In this document: positions 46,700 through 54,885 of the stretch, piece after piece
Layout: every line of letters starts with the position of its first letter
How positions within the stretch are numbered: the stretch's first letter is position 1
Source of the DNA: Aminobacter aganoensis
GTDB taxonomy: Bacteria; Pseudomonadota; Alphaproteobacteria; Rhizobiales; Rhizobiaceae
Direction of reading: 5' to 3'
Assembly (NCBI RefSeq): GCF_014206975.1
Contig: NZ_JACHOU010000008.1
Span: 124,001 to 188,000, forward strand
Length of the DNA stretch: 64,000 bases
Notes under the pieces: generated by a model
Told to the model about the DNA's origin: nothing
Seen by the model: only the letters and a program-made list of their open reading frames with translations
Database searches by the model: none
Position numbers and translations under genes: made by a program

Positions 46700-47183
46700 C
46701 TTGAAGGAAACGATTCCCGACAATCCCCCGCTCGGCCTGTTGCTGCGCCTCGTCCACCAGCATTGGACCCAGGCCGTCGACAATGCGCTCGATGCCGCCG
46801 GCTTCGGCGACATCCGTCCGCCGCATGCCAACGTCTTCACCTTCACCCCGCCGGAAGGCATCCAGGTGAGCGAACTCACCAAGCTCGCCCATGTGCGCAA
46901 GCAGACCATGACGCAGGCGGTCGAGGAACTGGAAAAACTTGGCTATGTCGAGCGCCGGCCCGACCCCAACGACCGCCGAGGCCGGCTGGTCTTCCTCACC
47001 GAGCGCGGCAGAGCGGTGCGTCCTATCGCCTCCGCCACCGGCCGCAAGGTCGACGAACGCTGGGCCGAACTCACCAGCCCGGAGGAAATGGAGATGCTGC
47101 GCCAGGCGCTCAAGCTGCTGTTCGAGAAGCTGCGCGACGACCAGCCGGCCGGTGCGGTGTCGACATCGAGGTCTGATAGCTAG
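46680..47183 (+). CDS. MarR-family transcriptional regulator
   Basis: Up to 167 residues. Winged HTH: PPEGIQVSELTKLAHVRKQT, MTQAVEELEKLGYVERRPDP and the wing NDRRGRLVFLTERGRA, flanked by helices for dimerisation. No ATG exists in the N-terminal region; a TTG at 46680 or 46701 is the likely start, neither with a good ribosome-binding site, so expression may be weak. Divergent from the dehalogenase with candidate operators between. Inducer unknown. Confidence 0.88.
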   Translation: MVRQLSILKETIPDNPPLGLLLRLVHQHWTQAVDNALDAAGFGDIRPPHANVFTFTPPEGIQVSELTKLAHVRKQTMTQAVEELEKLGYVERRPDPNDRRGRLVFLTERGRAVRPIASATGRKVDERWAELTSPEEMEMLRQALKLLFEKLRDDQPAGAVSTSRSDS

Positions 47184-47728
47184 GCCCGCTTGCTCTTTGC
47201 CGGGGCCTTGCGCGCCTCGGGCTTCTCGTCACGCTTGTCCTCGCTGAGGTCGAATTTCACTTCGAGCGAGTGCATCAGCCCGAGCACGACGAGCACCAGC
47301 AGCGTACCAAAGCCGGCGATCTGCCAGAAGCCGAGCCCGGCGGCCAAGCCGATCGCGCCGGCCAGCCACATGCCGGCCCCTGTGGTCAGCCCCTGCACTT
47401 CGCCGCGCGCAAACAGGATGGTTCCGGCTGCCAGGAAGGCGACGCCCGCCGTCACCGCCTCGACCGCGCGGATCGGGTCGACCTTGACCATCTCCTTCAT
47501 GCCGCCCGCCGCGAACATCGGCGCATGCACGATCTCGATAGTCAGGATGCCGAAGGTTGCCGCGGCAACGCACACCAGCACATGGGTCCTGAGGCCCGCC
47601 GGCCGGTTGCGCCATTCACGCTCGAAGCCGATCACCGCGCCGAAGATCGTGGCCAGCAAAAGCCGCGCCACGATGACGGGAAAGGATGTGTAGGTCGGGT
47701 GGCCGAATTCCTCGACAAGCTGTTCCAT
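47180..47728 (-). CDS. MgtC/SapB-family membrane protein
   Basis: 182 residues. Helices: VIVARLLLATIFGAVIGFER, THVLVCVAAATFGILTIEIV, AVTAGVAFLAAGTILFARGE and GMWLAGAIGLAAGLGFW. GFEREWRNRPAGLRTHVLVC and TTGAGMWLAGAIGLAAGLG are the MgtC signature. MgtC proteins act in magnesium-limited growth and modulate ATP synthase. The C-terminal tail is charged (EDKRDEKPEARKAPAKSKRA). Its stop overlaps the marR stop by 4 nt, convergent. Confidence 0.92.
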   Translation of the reverse strand: MEQLVEEFGHPTYTSFPVIVARLLLATIFGAVIGFEREWRNRPAGLRTHVLVCVAAATFGILTIEIVHAPMFAAGGMKEMVKVDPIRAVEAVTAGVAFLAAGTILFARGEVQGLTTGAGMWLAGAIGLAAGLGFWQIAGFGTLLVLVVLGLMHSLEVKFDLSEDKRDEKPEARKAPAKSKRA

Positions 47729-47787
47729 GGCGCCTCTCGCTGGTTCGGCCCCCAACGCGCCGAGACAGCCGAGGTTCCTTCGCCACC

Positions 47788-48423
47788 TTACAGGACTTCG
47801 AAAACGAAGGCCTGCACCAGCACCTCCGGCTCGGCCACGGCGAAGGCCCGGAACGGCGGGCTCTCTTCGACCGGCCGCCACTTTCTTGCCAGCTCCAGTG
47901 CGGCGAATTTCGGCCGGAACCCGCCAGCCTCCAGCACCACGTCGCGCACGGTGAAGATGACGAAGCCGCCCGGCCGTGTGATCCTGGCCAGTTCGTCCAG
48001 GCTCGAGGCCGGCGCGTGCCCCGCGGTGAACACGCCGGTCGAGAAGGCGGCGGCGAAGTGCCCGTTGGCCCACGGCAACGGCCCGCCCAGCGCGGCCCTG
48101 GTCAGCGCCGTGTAGCCGCCGCGTGCCCGGGCGAGGTCGAGCATCTCGTCCGACAAATCGAGCCCTTCGATCTCGTCATAGCCCAGTGCCCGGAGATACG
48201 GTCCCGACAGCCCGGTGCCGCAGCCGGCGTCGAGCAGCGGCAATGCACCCTTGGCGACGTGCCGCGCCACCCACGCCGCGATCACGAAGGGCAGGCAGTA
48301 GCCCAGCGCCGCCGTCTCCGTGTCATAGCTATTGGCCCATGCCGCATAGGCAGCCGCCAGTTCCGTTTCAGTCGAGGCCGCATAGACCATGTCGAGCGCG
48401 GTCTTGTCGGCCTCTCCGGTCAT
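47788..48423 (-). CDS. Class I SAM-dependent methyltransferase
   Basis: 211 residues, methyltransf_11 type. Motif I LLDAGCGTGLSGPYLRALG near residue 65, motif II EGLDLSDEMLDLAR, post-I ALTRAALGGPLPWANGHFAA, and GGFVIFTVRD. The N-terminal TELAAAYAAWANSYDTETA is typical of small-molecule methyltransferases such as the WBSCR27 group. Its ATG overlaps the stop of the permease gene (ATGA), so they are coupled although no functional link is clear. Confidence 0.88.
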   Translation of the reverse strand: MTGEADKTALDMVYAASTETELAAAYAAWANSYDTETAALGYCLPFVIAAWVARHVAKGALPLLDAGCGTGLSGPYLRALGYDEIEGLDLSDEMLDLARARGGYTALTRAALGGPLPWANGHFAAAFSTGVFTAGHAPASSLDELARITRPGGFVIFTVRDVVLEAGGFRPKFAALELARKWRPVEESPPFRAFAVAEPEVLVQAFVFEVL

Positions 48424-49226
48424 GGCTTGAAATCCCTCCGTATCCGCCGCTCCAGCGCCCTGAGGCTGAGCGACAGCCCGACGGTCAGGAGCAAGTAGAC
48501 ATAGGCTACGATGGAATAGGTTTCGAAGAAACGAAATGAGCCCGAGGCATAAACCTTGGCCATCTGGGTGATGTCGGCGACGCCGAGCACCGACACCAGC
48601 GAAGAATCCTTCACCATGGCGATGAAGTCGTTGCCATAAGGCGGCAGGATGGTCCTGAACGCCTGCGGCCAGACGATCAGCCGGAAGCGCTGATAGCGCG
48701 ACAGCCCCAGCGCCTTCGCCGCCTCGATCTGGCCGACATCGACGGCCTGGATGCCGGCGCGGAATATCTCGGCGATGAAGGACGAATATGCGATCGTCAG
48801 CGCGAGGATCGCCCGCCACAACAGCGAGAAGTCGCGCACCTGCATCGGCTCGACCAACCCCGCCGACTGCAGCGGGATGGTCACCCAGTTCCACCCAACC
48901 ACGAAGGCCGGGGCACCGACGAAGGCGATCCAGAACAGCAGCACCAGGATCGGCAGCCCGCGGATGATCTCGACATAGAAGCGCGAGATCTGGCGCAGCA
49001 CCTTTGAACTCGACAGCCCGAGCAGCGCGATGAACAGGCCGAGCGCCGAAGCCATGGCGAAGGCGACGATGGTGACGAACAGCGTCACCCACAGCCCTTT
49101 CACCAGCGTCGCGAGAATCTGGCTGTAGACGTCGCTGGTACCGATTGCCACCGCCGAGACCGCCGCGATTGCCACCGCGGTCACCAGCCACCACGGAAAA
49201 TCGTCCTTCTTGACCGGATGGCTCAT
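48420..49226 (-). CDS. Polar amino-acid ABC transporter permease
   Basis: 268 residues, His/Glu/Gln/Arg opine family (ArtM/GlnP type). Five or six helices (AVAIAAVSAVAIGTSDVYSQ, LWVTLFVTIVAFAMASALGL, LPILVLLFWIAFVGAPAFVV). The EAA loop is GQIEAAKALGLSRYQRFRLIVWPQAFR. The domain covers the whole protein. No ATPase gene lies beside it; the probable binding protein is at 50103, beyond the HxlR/NTF2 pair. It starts 4 nt inside the end of the HxlR gene. Confidence 0.93.
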   Translation of the reverse strand: MSHPVKKDDFPWWLVTAVAIAAVSAVAIGTSDVYSQILATLVKGLWVTLFVTIVAFAMASALGLFIALLGLSSSKVLRQISRFYVEIIRGLPILVLLFWIAFVGAPAFVVGWNWVTIPLQSAGLVEPMQVRDFSLLWRAILALTIAYSSFIAEIFRAGIQAVDVGQIEAAKALGLSRYQRFRLIVWPQAFRTILPPYGNDFIAMVKDSSLVSVLGVADITQMAKVYASGSFRFFETYSIVAYVYLLLTVGLSLSLRALERRIRRDFKP

Positions 49227-49591
49227 AGCGCTGCGTCCAGCCGCGCAAACGACTGCGGCAGCGTCTCGAACTGGTCGAGAATCGCAACCACCTGGCGGCC
49301 GCCCGATGTCAGCGAATAGACCACGCCGCGAGGGAAGGCGGCGACTGCATCACGCTCGACAAGCCCACGCCGCGACAGACCGTCCAGCCGCTCCGACAAC
49401 ACCTTGGCGGTAATGCCGGGCAGACGCGCCATCAGGTCGCCATGCCGTTTCGGACCAGCCGACAGCTGCCACAGCACCAGCGCGTTCCAGCGGTGACCGA
49501 GAAAGGAAAGCCAGTCCTCGACCGGGCACACCTCCGGCCGCCGTGGCATCGGCACCTCGCGCTCGCTGGTCGCGGTCATCTCTGTTCTCAT
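49223..49591 (-). CDS. HxlR-family transcriptional regulator
   Basis: 122 residues at most. HxlR/DUF24 winged helix: CPVEDWLSFLGHRWNALVLW, GPKRHGDLMARLPGITAKVL and [20 protein letters not shown], then YSLTSGGRQVV. The single conserved Cys near the start (CPVED) is the thiol or electrophile-sensing residue in YodB-type proteins. Starts at 49591, 49579 and 49549 are possible; the last has GAGG 5 nt upstream. It is divergent from the NTF2-like gene, with a palindrome between them. Confidence 0.9.
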   Translation of the reverse strand: MRTEMTATSEREVPMPRRPEVCPVEDWLSFLGHRWNALVLWQLSAGPKRHGDLMARLPGITAKVLSERLDGLSRRGLVERDAVAAFPRGVVYSLTSGGRQVVAILDQFETLPQSFARLDAAL

Positions 49592-49597
49592 TCGGGG

Positions 49598-49611
49598 TAT
49601 CCGTTTGGATA
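49598..49611. promoter_or_regulatory. Candidate HxlR operator TATCC-N4-GGATA
   Basis: Perfect 5-bp dyad in the 64-bp divergent region between the HxlR gene and the NTF2-like gene. The site is the size expected for a dimeric winged-helix regulator. Confidence 0.5.
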
Positions 49612-49655
49612 GTTCTGGAACGGCATGTTTTGCTCGCCAAAACAGGAGAAAGCCA

Positions 49656-50057
49656 ATGTCATCGCCAATGTCATCGAAAGTCTACCGGCCTGCCGACATG
49701 AACAAAACCTTCGCCGCCATGCGCAACAGTGGCGATGTCGGGGCTATGCTGGAGCTCTACGAGGAAGGCAGTCAGTTGCTGGTCGATGCCAGCGGCTCCG
49801 GCTTCACCGGCAAGGCCGCGATCGCCGAGGAGCTTGAACGGCTGGTGCGCATGCCGGGCAAGATGACGTCCAAGAACACCTTCTGCGTCGAGCACGGTAA
49901 CCTGGCGCTGCTGCGCGCCGATTTCGCAATCGTCAATGAGGAAGGCGTGACCCTCTATTCCGGCTTCACCGCCGAGATTCTGCGCAAGCAGGCCGACGGC
50001 GCATGGCTCTATGTCGTCGACCACGCCGGCGCCAGCCGCTACGGAGTGGACGCTTAG
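49656..50057 (+). CDS. NTF2/SnoaL-like protein
   Basis: 133 residues from ATG 49656 (AGGAG 8 nt before). Fold marks: FAAMRNSGDVGAMLELYEEG, SQLLVDASGSGFTGKAAIAE, LALLRADFAIVNEEGVTLYS and GAWLYVVDHAGASR. This is the cone-like NTF2 fold of the DUF4440/SnoaL group, used for isomerases, hydratases or stress binding proteins. A second ATG lies at 49668. It is divergent from HxlR, which probably regulates it; the substrate is unknown. Confidence 0.85.
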   Translation: MSSPMSSKVYRPADMNKTFAAMRNSGDVGAMLELYEEGSQLLVDASGSGFTGKAAIAEELERLVRMPGKMTSKNTFCVEHGNLALLRADFAIVNEEGVTLYSGFTAEILRKQADGAWLYVVDHAGASRYGVDA

Positions 50058-50102
50058 CCGGCAGCTTGCCGTCTCCGCCGCGAAGCGGAGACGGCAGCGC
50101 AA

Positions 50103-50900
50103 TCACTGGCCCATCTTGTAGTCGAGGAACCACTTCTTGTTCATCGCGTCGAACGTGCCGTCGGACTTCAGCGCGGCGATCGCCGCGTTGATCGGGGCAA
50201 CGAGGTCCGAGCCCTTCTTGAAGATGAAGCCGAAATCCTCGCTGCCCAGCGGCTCGCCCACCACCTTGAGCTTGCCTTCCGAGGCGTCGACATAGCCCTG
50301 GGCGGCGACGCTGTCGGTCAGCACCAGGTCGACGTCGCCGGCCTTGAGCGCCTGCACGGTGGCCCCAAAGGTCTCGAAGAGCTTGATGCGCGGGTTCTGC
50401 TCGTTGCCGTCGAGGATCTCGTAGACGGCGGTGTAGAACGGCGATGTGCCCGGCTGTGCCGCGATCAGTCCGTCCTTGAGGGCGCCGAAGCTCTTGGCGT
50501 CGGTGAAGCGGCTCTCGTCGGCGCGCACCAGCATGAACTGCTGCGAGCGCATGTAGGGATCGGAGAAATCGACCTTTTCCTTGCGGTCGTCCTTGATGGT
50601 GATGCCCGTCATGCCGACCTGGTACTGGCCGTCCGACACCGCCTGGATCATCGCGTCCCAGCTGGTGTTCTGGTACTCGATCTTGAAGTTCAGCCGCTTG
50701 GCGATCTCGTCCATCGCGTCATATTCCCAGCCGATCTGCTTGCCGGTCTTGGGATCGACGAACTGCAGCGGCGGATAGGCGTTCTCGGTCACCACCACCA
50801 CCGTCTTGCCGCCGAGGTCGGGCAGGCTCTGGGCCTGGGCGGCGAAGGGCGAAAGAACGAGGGCGAGAGCGCCGGCAAGCGCGAGCTTGAGATGGTTCAT
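50103..50900 (-). CDS. Amino-acid ABC transporter substrate-binding protein
   Basis: 265 residues, SBP family 3. Signal peptide LKLALAGALALVLSPFAAQA (cut near residue 23), then VVVVTENAYPPLQFVDPKTG, GWEYDAMDEIAKRLN, YQVGMTGITIKDDRKEKVDF, DLVLTDSVAAQGYV and the C-terminal IAALKSDGTFDAMNKKWFL. It binds a polar amino acid or related ligand in the periplasm. It is 37 nt from the convergent NTF2-like gene; the permease at 48420 is the probable partner on the other side of the HxlR/NTF2 pair. No ATPase in the window. Confidence 0.93.
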   Translation of the reverse strand: MNHLKLALAGALALVLSPFAAQAQSLPDLGGKTVVVVTENAYPPLQFVDPKTGKQIGWEYDAMDEIAKRLNFKIEYQNTSWDAMIQAVSDGQYQVGMTGITIKDDRKEKVDFSDPYMRSQQFMLVRADESRFTDAKSFGALKDGLIAAQPGTSPFYTAVYEILDGNEQNPRIKLFETFGATVQALKAGDVDLVLTDSVAAQGYVDASEGKLKVVGEPLGSEDFGFIFKKGSDLVAPINAAIAALKSDGTFDAMNKKWFLDYKMGQ

Positions 50901-51080
50901 GGTCAGTTCCCCGAAAACACAGGACCGGCGGCGCCGGTCGTTTGCGCCAGACTTTAGCTCGCCGCGGGCCGCATGCAAGCAGGCGCCATGCCTCGCGCAT
51001 GGAAGAACTGGAATTCCATCCCCCCGAAACGCAAAAGGGCGACCGAAGCCGCCCTTTCGAAAATCATGAAGTGCCGGAGA

Positions 51081-51632
51081 TTATTCGGCTGCAGGCTCGG
51101 CGGCGGCTGCCTCAGCTGCCTTGGCGGCCTCGTCTGCTGCCTTCTTCTCGGCTGCTTCCTGGGCGGCCTTCTCGGCGGCCAGGGCCTGGGCGGCTGCGAC
51201 CTTCTCGGCCTCGATGCGAGCCTTCTCGGCGTTGGCTGCCTCGCGCTCGGCGTCGTTCAGCTTGCGGGCGCGCACGCCGGTGTTCTCGACGATACGAGCC
51301 GACTTACCGCGGCGATCGCGCAGGTAGTACAGCTTGGCGCGACGGACCTTGCCGCGGCGGACGATCTCGACGCCCTCGATCATCGGCGAGTAGACCGGGA
51401 ACACACGCTCCACGCCTTCGCCATAGGAGATCTTGCGGACGGTGAAGTTTTCCTGGAAGCCCGAGCCGGCGCGGGCGATGACGACGCCTTCATATGCCTG
51501 CACGCGGGTGCGCGAACCTTCTGTGACGCGGACCAGAACGCGCACGGTGTCGCCTGGCTGGAATTCCGGCAGGGTGCGCTTGGCTTCGATCTTGGCGGCC
51601 TGTTCGGCCTCGAGCTGGCGGATGATATCCAT
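51081..51632 (-). CDS. rplS: 50S ribosomal protein L19 with long C-terminal tail
   Basis: 183 residues; the L19 core is about the first 115 ([78 protein letters not shown]). From about residue 120 the chain is a charged Ala/Glu/Lys helix ([19 protein letters not shown]...AAAEPAAE), longer than in E. coli (115 aa total) but seen in other alphaproteobacteria. L19 sits at the 30S-50S interface. Normally directly after trmD; here 1.9 kb of other genes intervene. Confidence 0.96.
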   Translation of the reverse strand: MDIIRQLEAEQAAKIEAKRTLPEFQPGDTVRVLVRVTEGSRTRVQAYEGVVIARAGSGFQENFTVRKISYGEGVERVFPVYSPMIEGVEIVRRGKVRRAKLYYLRDRRGKSARIVENTGVRARKLNDAEREAANAEKARIEAEKVAAAQALAAEKAAQEAAEKKAADEAAKAAEAAAAEPAAE

Positions 51633-51798
51633 CTCAACTATCCACTTCTTGTTCTTCCGACAGCCAGAGCGCCCGCGCTCGCCTTGCAGTTCCAATGACC
51701 GCTCGGATATGCCTTGTTCCCTCGCGGGCCTTCCGGCAGGGGCGACTACACCGTCACTGTTGACGGGTCCGGTCGATTATTCGTCCGGTTCGGGCGGG

Positions 51799-51827
51799 CA
51801 CATACCGCTATTTCAGCCATTTGTCAC
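51799..51827 (-). promoter_or_regulatory. Candidate rplS promoter
   Basis: Minus strand GTGACA (51822-51827), 17-nt spacer, TATGTG (51799-51804), about 165 nt before the rplS start. The 345-bp gap 51633-51977 otherwise shows no gene; a promoter here is needed because rplS is detached from trmD. Confidence 0.35.
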
Positions 51828-51977
51828 GCCTTTGCCGCGTCTTTTTTGCGCGCCTCGCGTGCTGTCGCCGCTATCGGGAGCTTGGACCACATGGCTGCCA
51901 TCGGCAAGCCATGGCTTGCATCGCCGGCCCGGGCTTCCTACAGACCCCATGGCGCAGCGTATCGGAGCAGGCAACCC

Positions 51978-52733
51978 GTGACCTTCATCACAGTCGTGAT
52001 CCTCTTTGTCGCGGGCTTTTTGTCGGGCGTGGTCAACGCCATTGCCGGCGGCGGCACGTTCCTGACCTTCGGCGCGCTGACGATGGCCGGCCTGCCGCCG
52101 ATCTCCGCCAATGCGACGTCGTCGATCGCCCAATTCCCCGGCTACATCACCTCGACCTGGGCCTACATCAAGGACATCCGCCTGATGTGGCGCGGCGCGC
52201 TTGCTTTCGCCGTCATCTCGGCCGTCGGCGCCCTCATCGGCTCGCTGTTCCTGCTTTCGCTCGACAATGTCTCTTTCGGCGCGCTGGTGCCGTGGCTGCT
52301 GCTCGCAGCAACCGCGCTGTTCGCCGCCGGTCCCTGGCTTCGTCCGGCAAAGCTCGCCGATCGGCCCGAAGGTGCGCCGTCGTCGCTCACCGGCCGCATC
52401 GTCCAATTCTTCACCGCGATCTATGGCGGCTTCTTCGGCGCCGGCATGGGCGTCATGATGCTGGCGACGCTTGGCCTGACCGAAGGCGGCGACTACCACC
52501 GCCTCAATGCGCTGAAGAACATGCTCTCCATCGTCATCGCCGCGGTCGCCATCGTCATCTTCGCCTCGGGCGGCGTCGTCGCCTGGACGGCAGCGGCGGT
52601 CATGGTGCCCGGCGTCGCGCTCGGCGGCTATGCCGGCGTCTGGACCGCCCGCCGCGTGCCGCAGTCCATCGTCCGCGCGCTCGTAGTCGCCATCGGCCTG
52701 TTCCTGGCGTTCTATTATTTCACCAGGGGCTGA
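51978..52733 (+). CDS. TauE/SafE-family anion exporter
   Basis: 251 residues from GTG 51978 (GGAG about 10 nt before). Eight helices in two repeats; each repeat opens with the family motif: GFLSGVVNAIAGGGTFLTFG near the N terminus and IYGGFFGAGMGVMMLATLGL near residue 145. LNALKNMLSIVIAAVAIVIF follows. It exports sulfite, sulfoacetate or other organosulfur or carboxylate anions; substrate unknown. It is oriented against the rim-trm-rpl cluster and lies between rplS and higBA. The upstream ORF extension (from 51714) is unconserved. Confidence 0.92.
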   Translation: MTFITVVILFVAGFLSGVVNAIAGGGTFLTFGALTMAGLPPISANATSSIAQFPGYITSTWAYIKDIRLMWRGALAFAVISAVGALIGSLFLLSLDNVSFGALVPWLLLAATALFAAGPWLRPAKLADRPEGAPSSLTGRIVQFFTAIYGGFFGAGMGVMMLATLGLTEGGDYHRLNALKNMLSIVIAAVAIVIFASGGVVAWTAAAVMVPGVALGGYAGVWTARRVPQSIVRALVVAIGLFLAFYYFTRG

Positions 52734-52757
52734 CCAGCCGGCCAGGCTCGCTGAACC

Positions 52758-52806
52758 TTCCCAATTCGGGAAATTTCTTGTTCCCAAATTGGGAAACGGC
52801 TATATG
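52758..52806 (+). promoter_or_regulatory. higBA promoter with two palindromic operators
   Basis: Palindromes TTCCCAATTCGGGAA (52758-52772) and TTCCCAAATTGGGAA (52781-52795), centres 23 bp apart. Promoter -35 TTGTTC (52778-52783), 17-nt spacer, -10 TATATG (52801-52806). The second palindrome fills the spacer, so bound HigA would exclude RNA polymerase. The predicted start falls at the GTG of higB. Confidence 0.75.
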
Positions 52807-52811
52807 AAGAC

Positions 52812-53108
52812 GTGCAGATATTGAGCAGGAAGACGCTGCGTGACTTCTGGGAGAAACACCCCCAGGCGCAGCGTCCGCTCACCGCTTGGTATCAGGCCGC
52901 AAGCGTCGCTGTTTGGTCGGGCCCAGCCGACATCAAGGGCGCGTTCGGCGCGAGCGTGGACTTTGTCGCCGACAACCGTGTGGTCTTCGACATTGCCGGC
53001 AACAAATACAGGCTGGTCGTGCATGTTAGCTATACGTTCAGACGTGTGTTGATCAAATTTGTCGGGACCCATGCCGAGTACGACAAGATAGACGTGGAGA
53101 AGGTGTGA
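52812..53108 (+). CDS. higB: HigB-type mRNA interferase toxin
   Basis: 98 residues, RelE superfamily. ILSRKTLRDFWEKHPQAQRP near the start, then FDIAGNKYRLVVHVSYTFRR and VLIKFVGTHAEYDKID, the C-terminal block with the catalytic Tyr/Asp region. It cleaves mRNA on the ribosome. The start is GTG 52812; no Shine-Dalgarno precedes it and the mapped -10 box ends 5 nt upstream, which predicts a leaderless message. Its TGA overlaps the ATG of higA by one base; the toxin is first, as usual for hig. Confidence 0.93.
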   Translation: MQILSRKTLRDFWEKHPQAQRPLTAWYQAASVAVWSGPADIKGAFGASVDFVADNRVVFDIAGNKYRLVVHVSYTFRRVLIKFVGTHAEYDKIDVEKV

Positions 53109-53545
53109 TGGACAACATTCGACCCATCCGCAATGACGCAGACCTCGAATGGGCCATCTCAGAAGTAGCCCGCTACTTCGAGCATGAGCCCGAACCGGGC
53201 AGCGCCGATGCGGAACGCTTCGACGTGCTGTCGACACTCATCGAGGCTTACGAAGACAGGCACCATCCGATCGAGATTCCGGACCCGGTCACCGCCATCG
53301 TCGCTCATATGGAGATGCGGGGTCTGAAGCAGCGCGACCTCGCCGTCGTCCTTGGATCGGCATCGCGCGCGTCTGAGATCGTCAACCGCAAGCGTATGCT
53401 CAATGTCGACATGATCCAGCGGCTTCACGCGCAGTGGAAGATGCCGGCAGAGGCGCTGATTCAGCCCTACCACCTCGCAGCGCCAGACACTCGCGCGGTG
53501 AGAAAGCCGTCAAAACGTTCGGCGGCGGCGGTCCACAAGTCGTAG
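53108..53545 (+). CDS. higA: HigA-type antitoxin
   Basis: 145 residues. N-terminal ~65 residues bind the toxin (DADLEWAISEVARYFEHEPE, LSTLIEAYEDRHHPI). The XRE-type HTH is IVAHMEMRGLKQRDLAVVLG with SASRASEIVNRKRMLNVDMI. It neutralises HigB and represses the promoter at 52758. GGAGAAGGTG precedes the ATG. The C-terminal tail is basic. Convergent with trmD, 10 nt apart. Confidence 0.93.
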   Translation: MDNIRPIRNDADLEWAISEVARYFEHEPEPGSADAERFDVLSTLIEAYEDRHHPIEIPDPVTAIVAHMEMRGLKQRDLAVVLGSASRASEIVNRKRMLNVDMIQRLHAQWKMPAEALIQPYHLAAPDTRAVRKPSKRSAAAVHKS

Positions 53546-53555
53546 GGCACCGCCT

Positions 53556-54275
53556 TCAGCTCTTGTGTTGCGCCCACAAATCCGGCCGCCGCTCCTTCGT
53601 CAGCCTCTCCGCCTCGGCGCGGCGCCATTTGGCGATCTTGCCGTGGTTGCCCGAGGTCAGCACTTCGGGGATGGCAACACCCTCGAATTCCTGAGGCCGG
53701 GTGTAGTGCGGATGCTCCAGCAATCCGCCCTCGAAGCTCTCTTCTTCGCCCGAAGTCTCGTTGCCCATCACGCCGGGCAAAAGCCGCACCACGGCGTCGA
53801 GCAGCACCAGCGCCGCGGGCTCTCCGCCAGAAAGGATGAAATCGCCGACCGAGATCTCTTCCAGCCCGCGCGTGTCGATCACCCGCTGGTCGACGCCTTC
53901 GAAGCGGCCGCACAGGATCACCGCGCCCGGCCCGGCCGCCAGTTCGCGCACCCGCTCCTGTGTCAGCGGCCTGCCGCGCGGGCTCATCAGGATGCGTGGT
54001 CGCGCGTCGCCCTCGGGCGAGGCATGGTCGATCGCCTTGGCCAGAATGTCGGCACGCATCACCATGCCAGCGCCACCACCTGCAGGCGTGTCGTCCACGG
54101 TGCGATGCTTGTCGGCGGCGAAATCGCGGATCTGCACCGCCTCCAGCGCCCAGTCGCCCCGCTCCATCGCCCGCCCCGCCAGGGAAACCCCCAGCGCGCC
54201 CGGAAACATCTCCGGATAGAGCGTCAGGACAGTTGCCCGAAACCCGGGCAAATTCTTCTCATCATCTCCCGACAC
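53556..54275 (-). CDS. trmD: tRNA (guanine-37-N1)-methyltransferase
   Basis: 239 residues. Makes m1G37 in tRNAs reading CNN and similar codons, preventing +1 frameshifts; essential in most bacteria. SPOUT-knot signatures: [73 protein letters not shown] and [15 protein letters not shown]. The start is GTG 54275, 2 nt after the hicB stop, so in this arrangement it depends on transcripts that also carry hicAB. Confidence 0.97.
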   Translation of the reverse strand: MSGDDEKNLPGFRATVLTLYPEMFPGALGVSLAGRAMERGDWALEAVQIRDFAADKHRTVDDTPAGGGAGMVMRADILAKAIDHASPEGDARPRILMSPRGRPLTQERVRELAAGPGAVILCGRFEGVDQRVIDTRGLEEISVGDFILSGGEPAALVLLDAVVRLLPGVMGNETSGEEESFEGGLLEHPHYTRPQEFEGVAIPEVLTSGNHGKIAKWRRAEAERLTKERRPDLWAQHKS

Positions 54276-54277
54276 GA

Positions 54278-54694
54278 TCAGCCGCGCGCCTTTCGTTTTT
54301 CTTCTCTCTCGATCTCGTGCTTGGCGGCGACCGCCAGAAAGCCCGAGCGCGTATAACCCGATTGCTGCGCAAACAGGTCGATCTGCTTGAGCACGTCCTC
54401 GGAGAAGGTCACGTTGACGCGAATGGAGCGCTGGTCGAGCGGCGGAGCTTTGACCAGCACAGCAACGCCGTCGCGGTTTTCGGCGACGCCCATCACATCC
54501 TCCAGTGACGTCGGCTCGGGAATTGGCTCACCGTCCTCCATCATGCCTTCGATATGCAGCGCCAAGGCCTCTTCGGCGCCGGCACGCGCTTCATCGAGCG
54601 TCGGACCAGCCGACACGCAACCCGGAAAGTCGGGGAACGATACGCCGTAGTCGCTGTCGGCGTCCTTGTGGATGAGGGCAATGTAGTTAGCCAT
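54278..54694 (-). CDS. hicB: HicB-type antitoxin
   Basis: 138 residues. The N-terminal HicB fold: [59 protein letters not shown]. The C-terminal DNA-binding part is ribbon-helix-helix-like ([20 protein letters not shown] and [18 protein letters not shown]). It inhibits HicA and should repress the site at 54886. One base separates it from hicA and 2 nt from trmD. Confidence 0.94.
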   Translation of the reverse strand: MANYIALIHKDADSDYGVSFPDFPGCVSAGPTLDEARAGAEEALALHIEGMMEDGEPIPEPTSLEDVMGVAENRDGVAVLVKAPPLDQRSIRVNVTFSEDVLKQIDLFAQQSGYTRSGFLAVAAKHEIEREEKRKARG

Positions 54695-54695
54695 G

Positions 54696-54884
54696 CTATT
54701 TCAGCCTGATCCCGGATTGTTTCTCGATGCTGCGCAGCGTGCCCAGGGGAATTTCCCTTTTAGGATCCGGCACGGTGACCCTGCCTTTCTTGACAGGATG
54801 CTTGAACTGGACGTGGCTGCCTTTGCGCGCCACCTCAAGCCAGCCGTCCGCAACAAGCAGTCTGATCACCTCACGGCTGCGCAT
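54696..54884 (-). CDS. hicA: HicA-type mRNA interferase toxin
   Basis: 62 residues, the usual size. dsRNA-binding-like fold with the catalytic His: REVIRLLVADGWLEVARKGS, then HVQFKHPVKKGRVTVPDPK and REIPLGTLRSIEKQSG. The GSHVQFKHP motif is the HicA signature. ATG 54884 lies one base from an 18-bp palindrome. First gene of hicA-hicB-trmD. Confidence 0.94.
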   Translation of the reverse strand: MRSREVIRLLVADGWLEVARKGSHVQFKHPVKKGRVTVPDPKREIPLGTLRSIEKQSGIRLK

Positions 54885-54885
54885 G

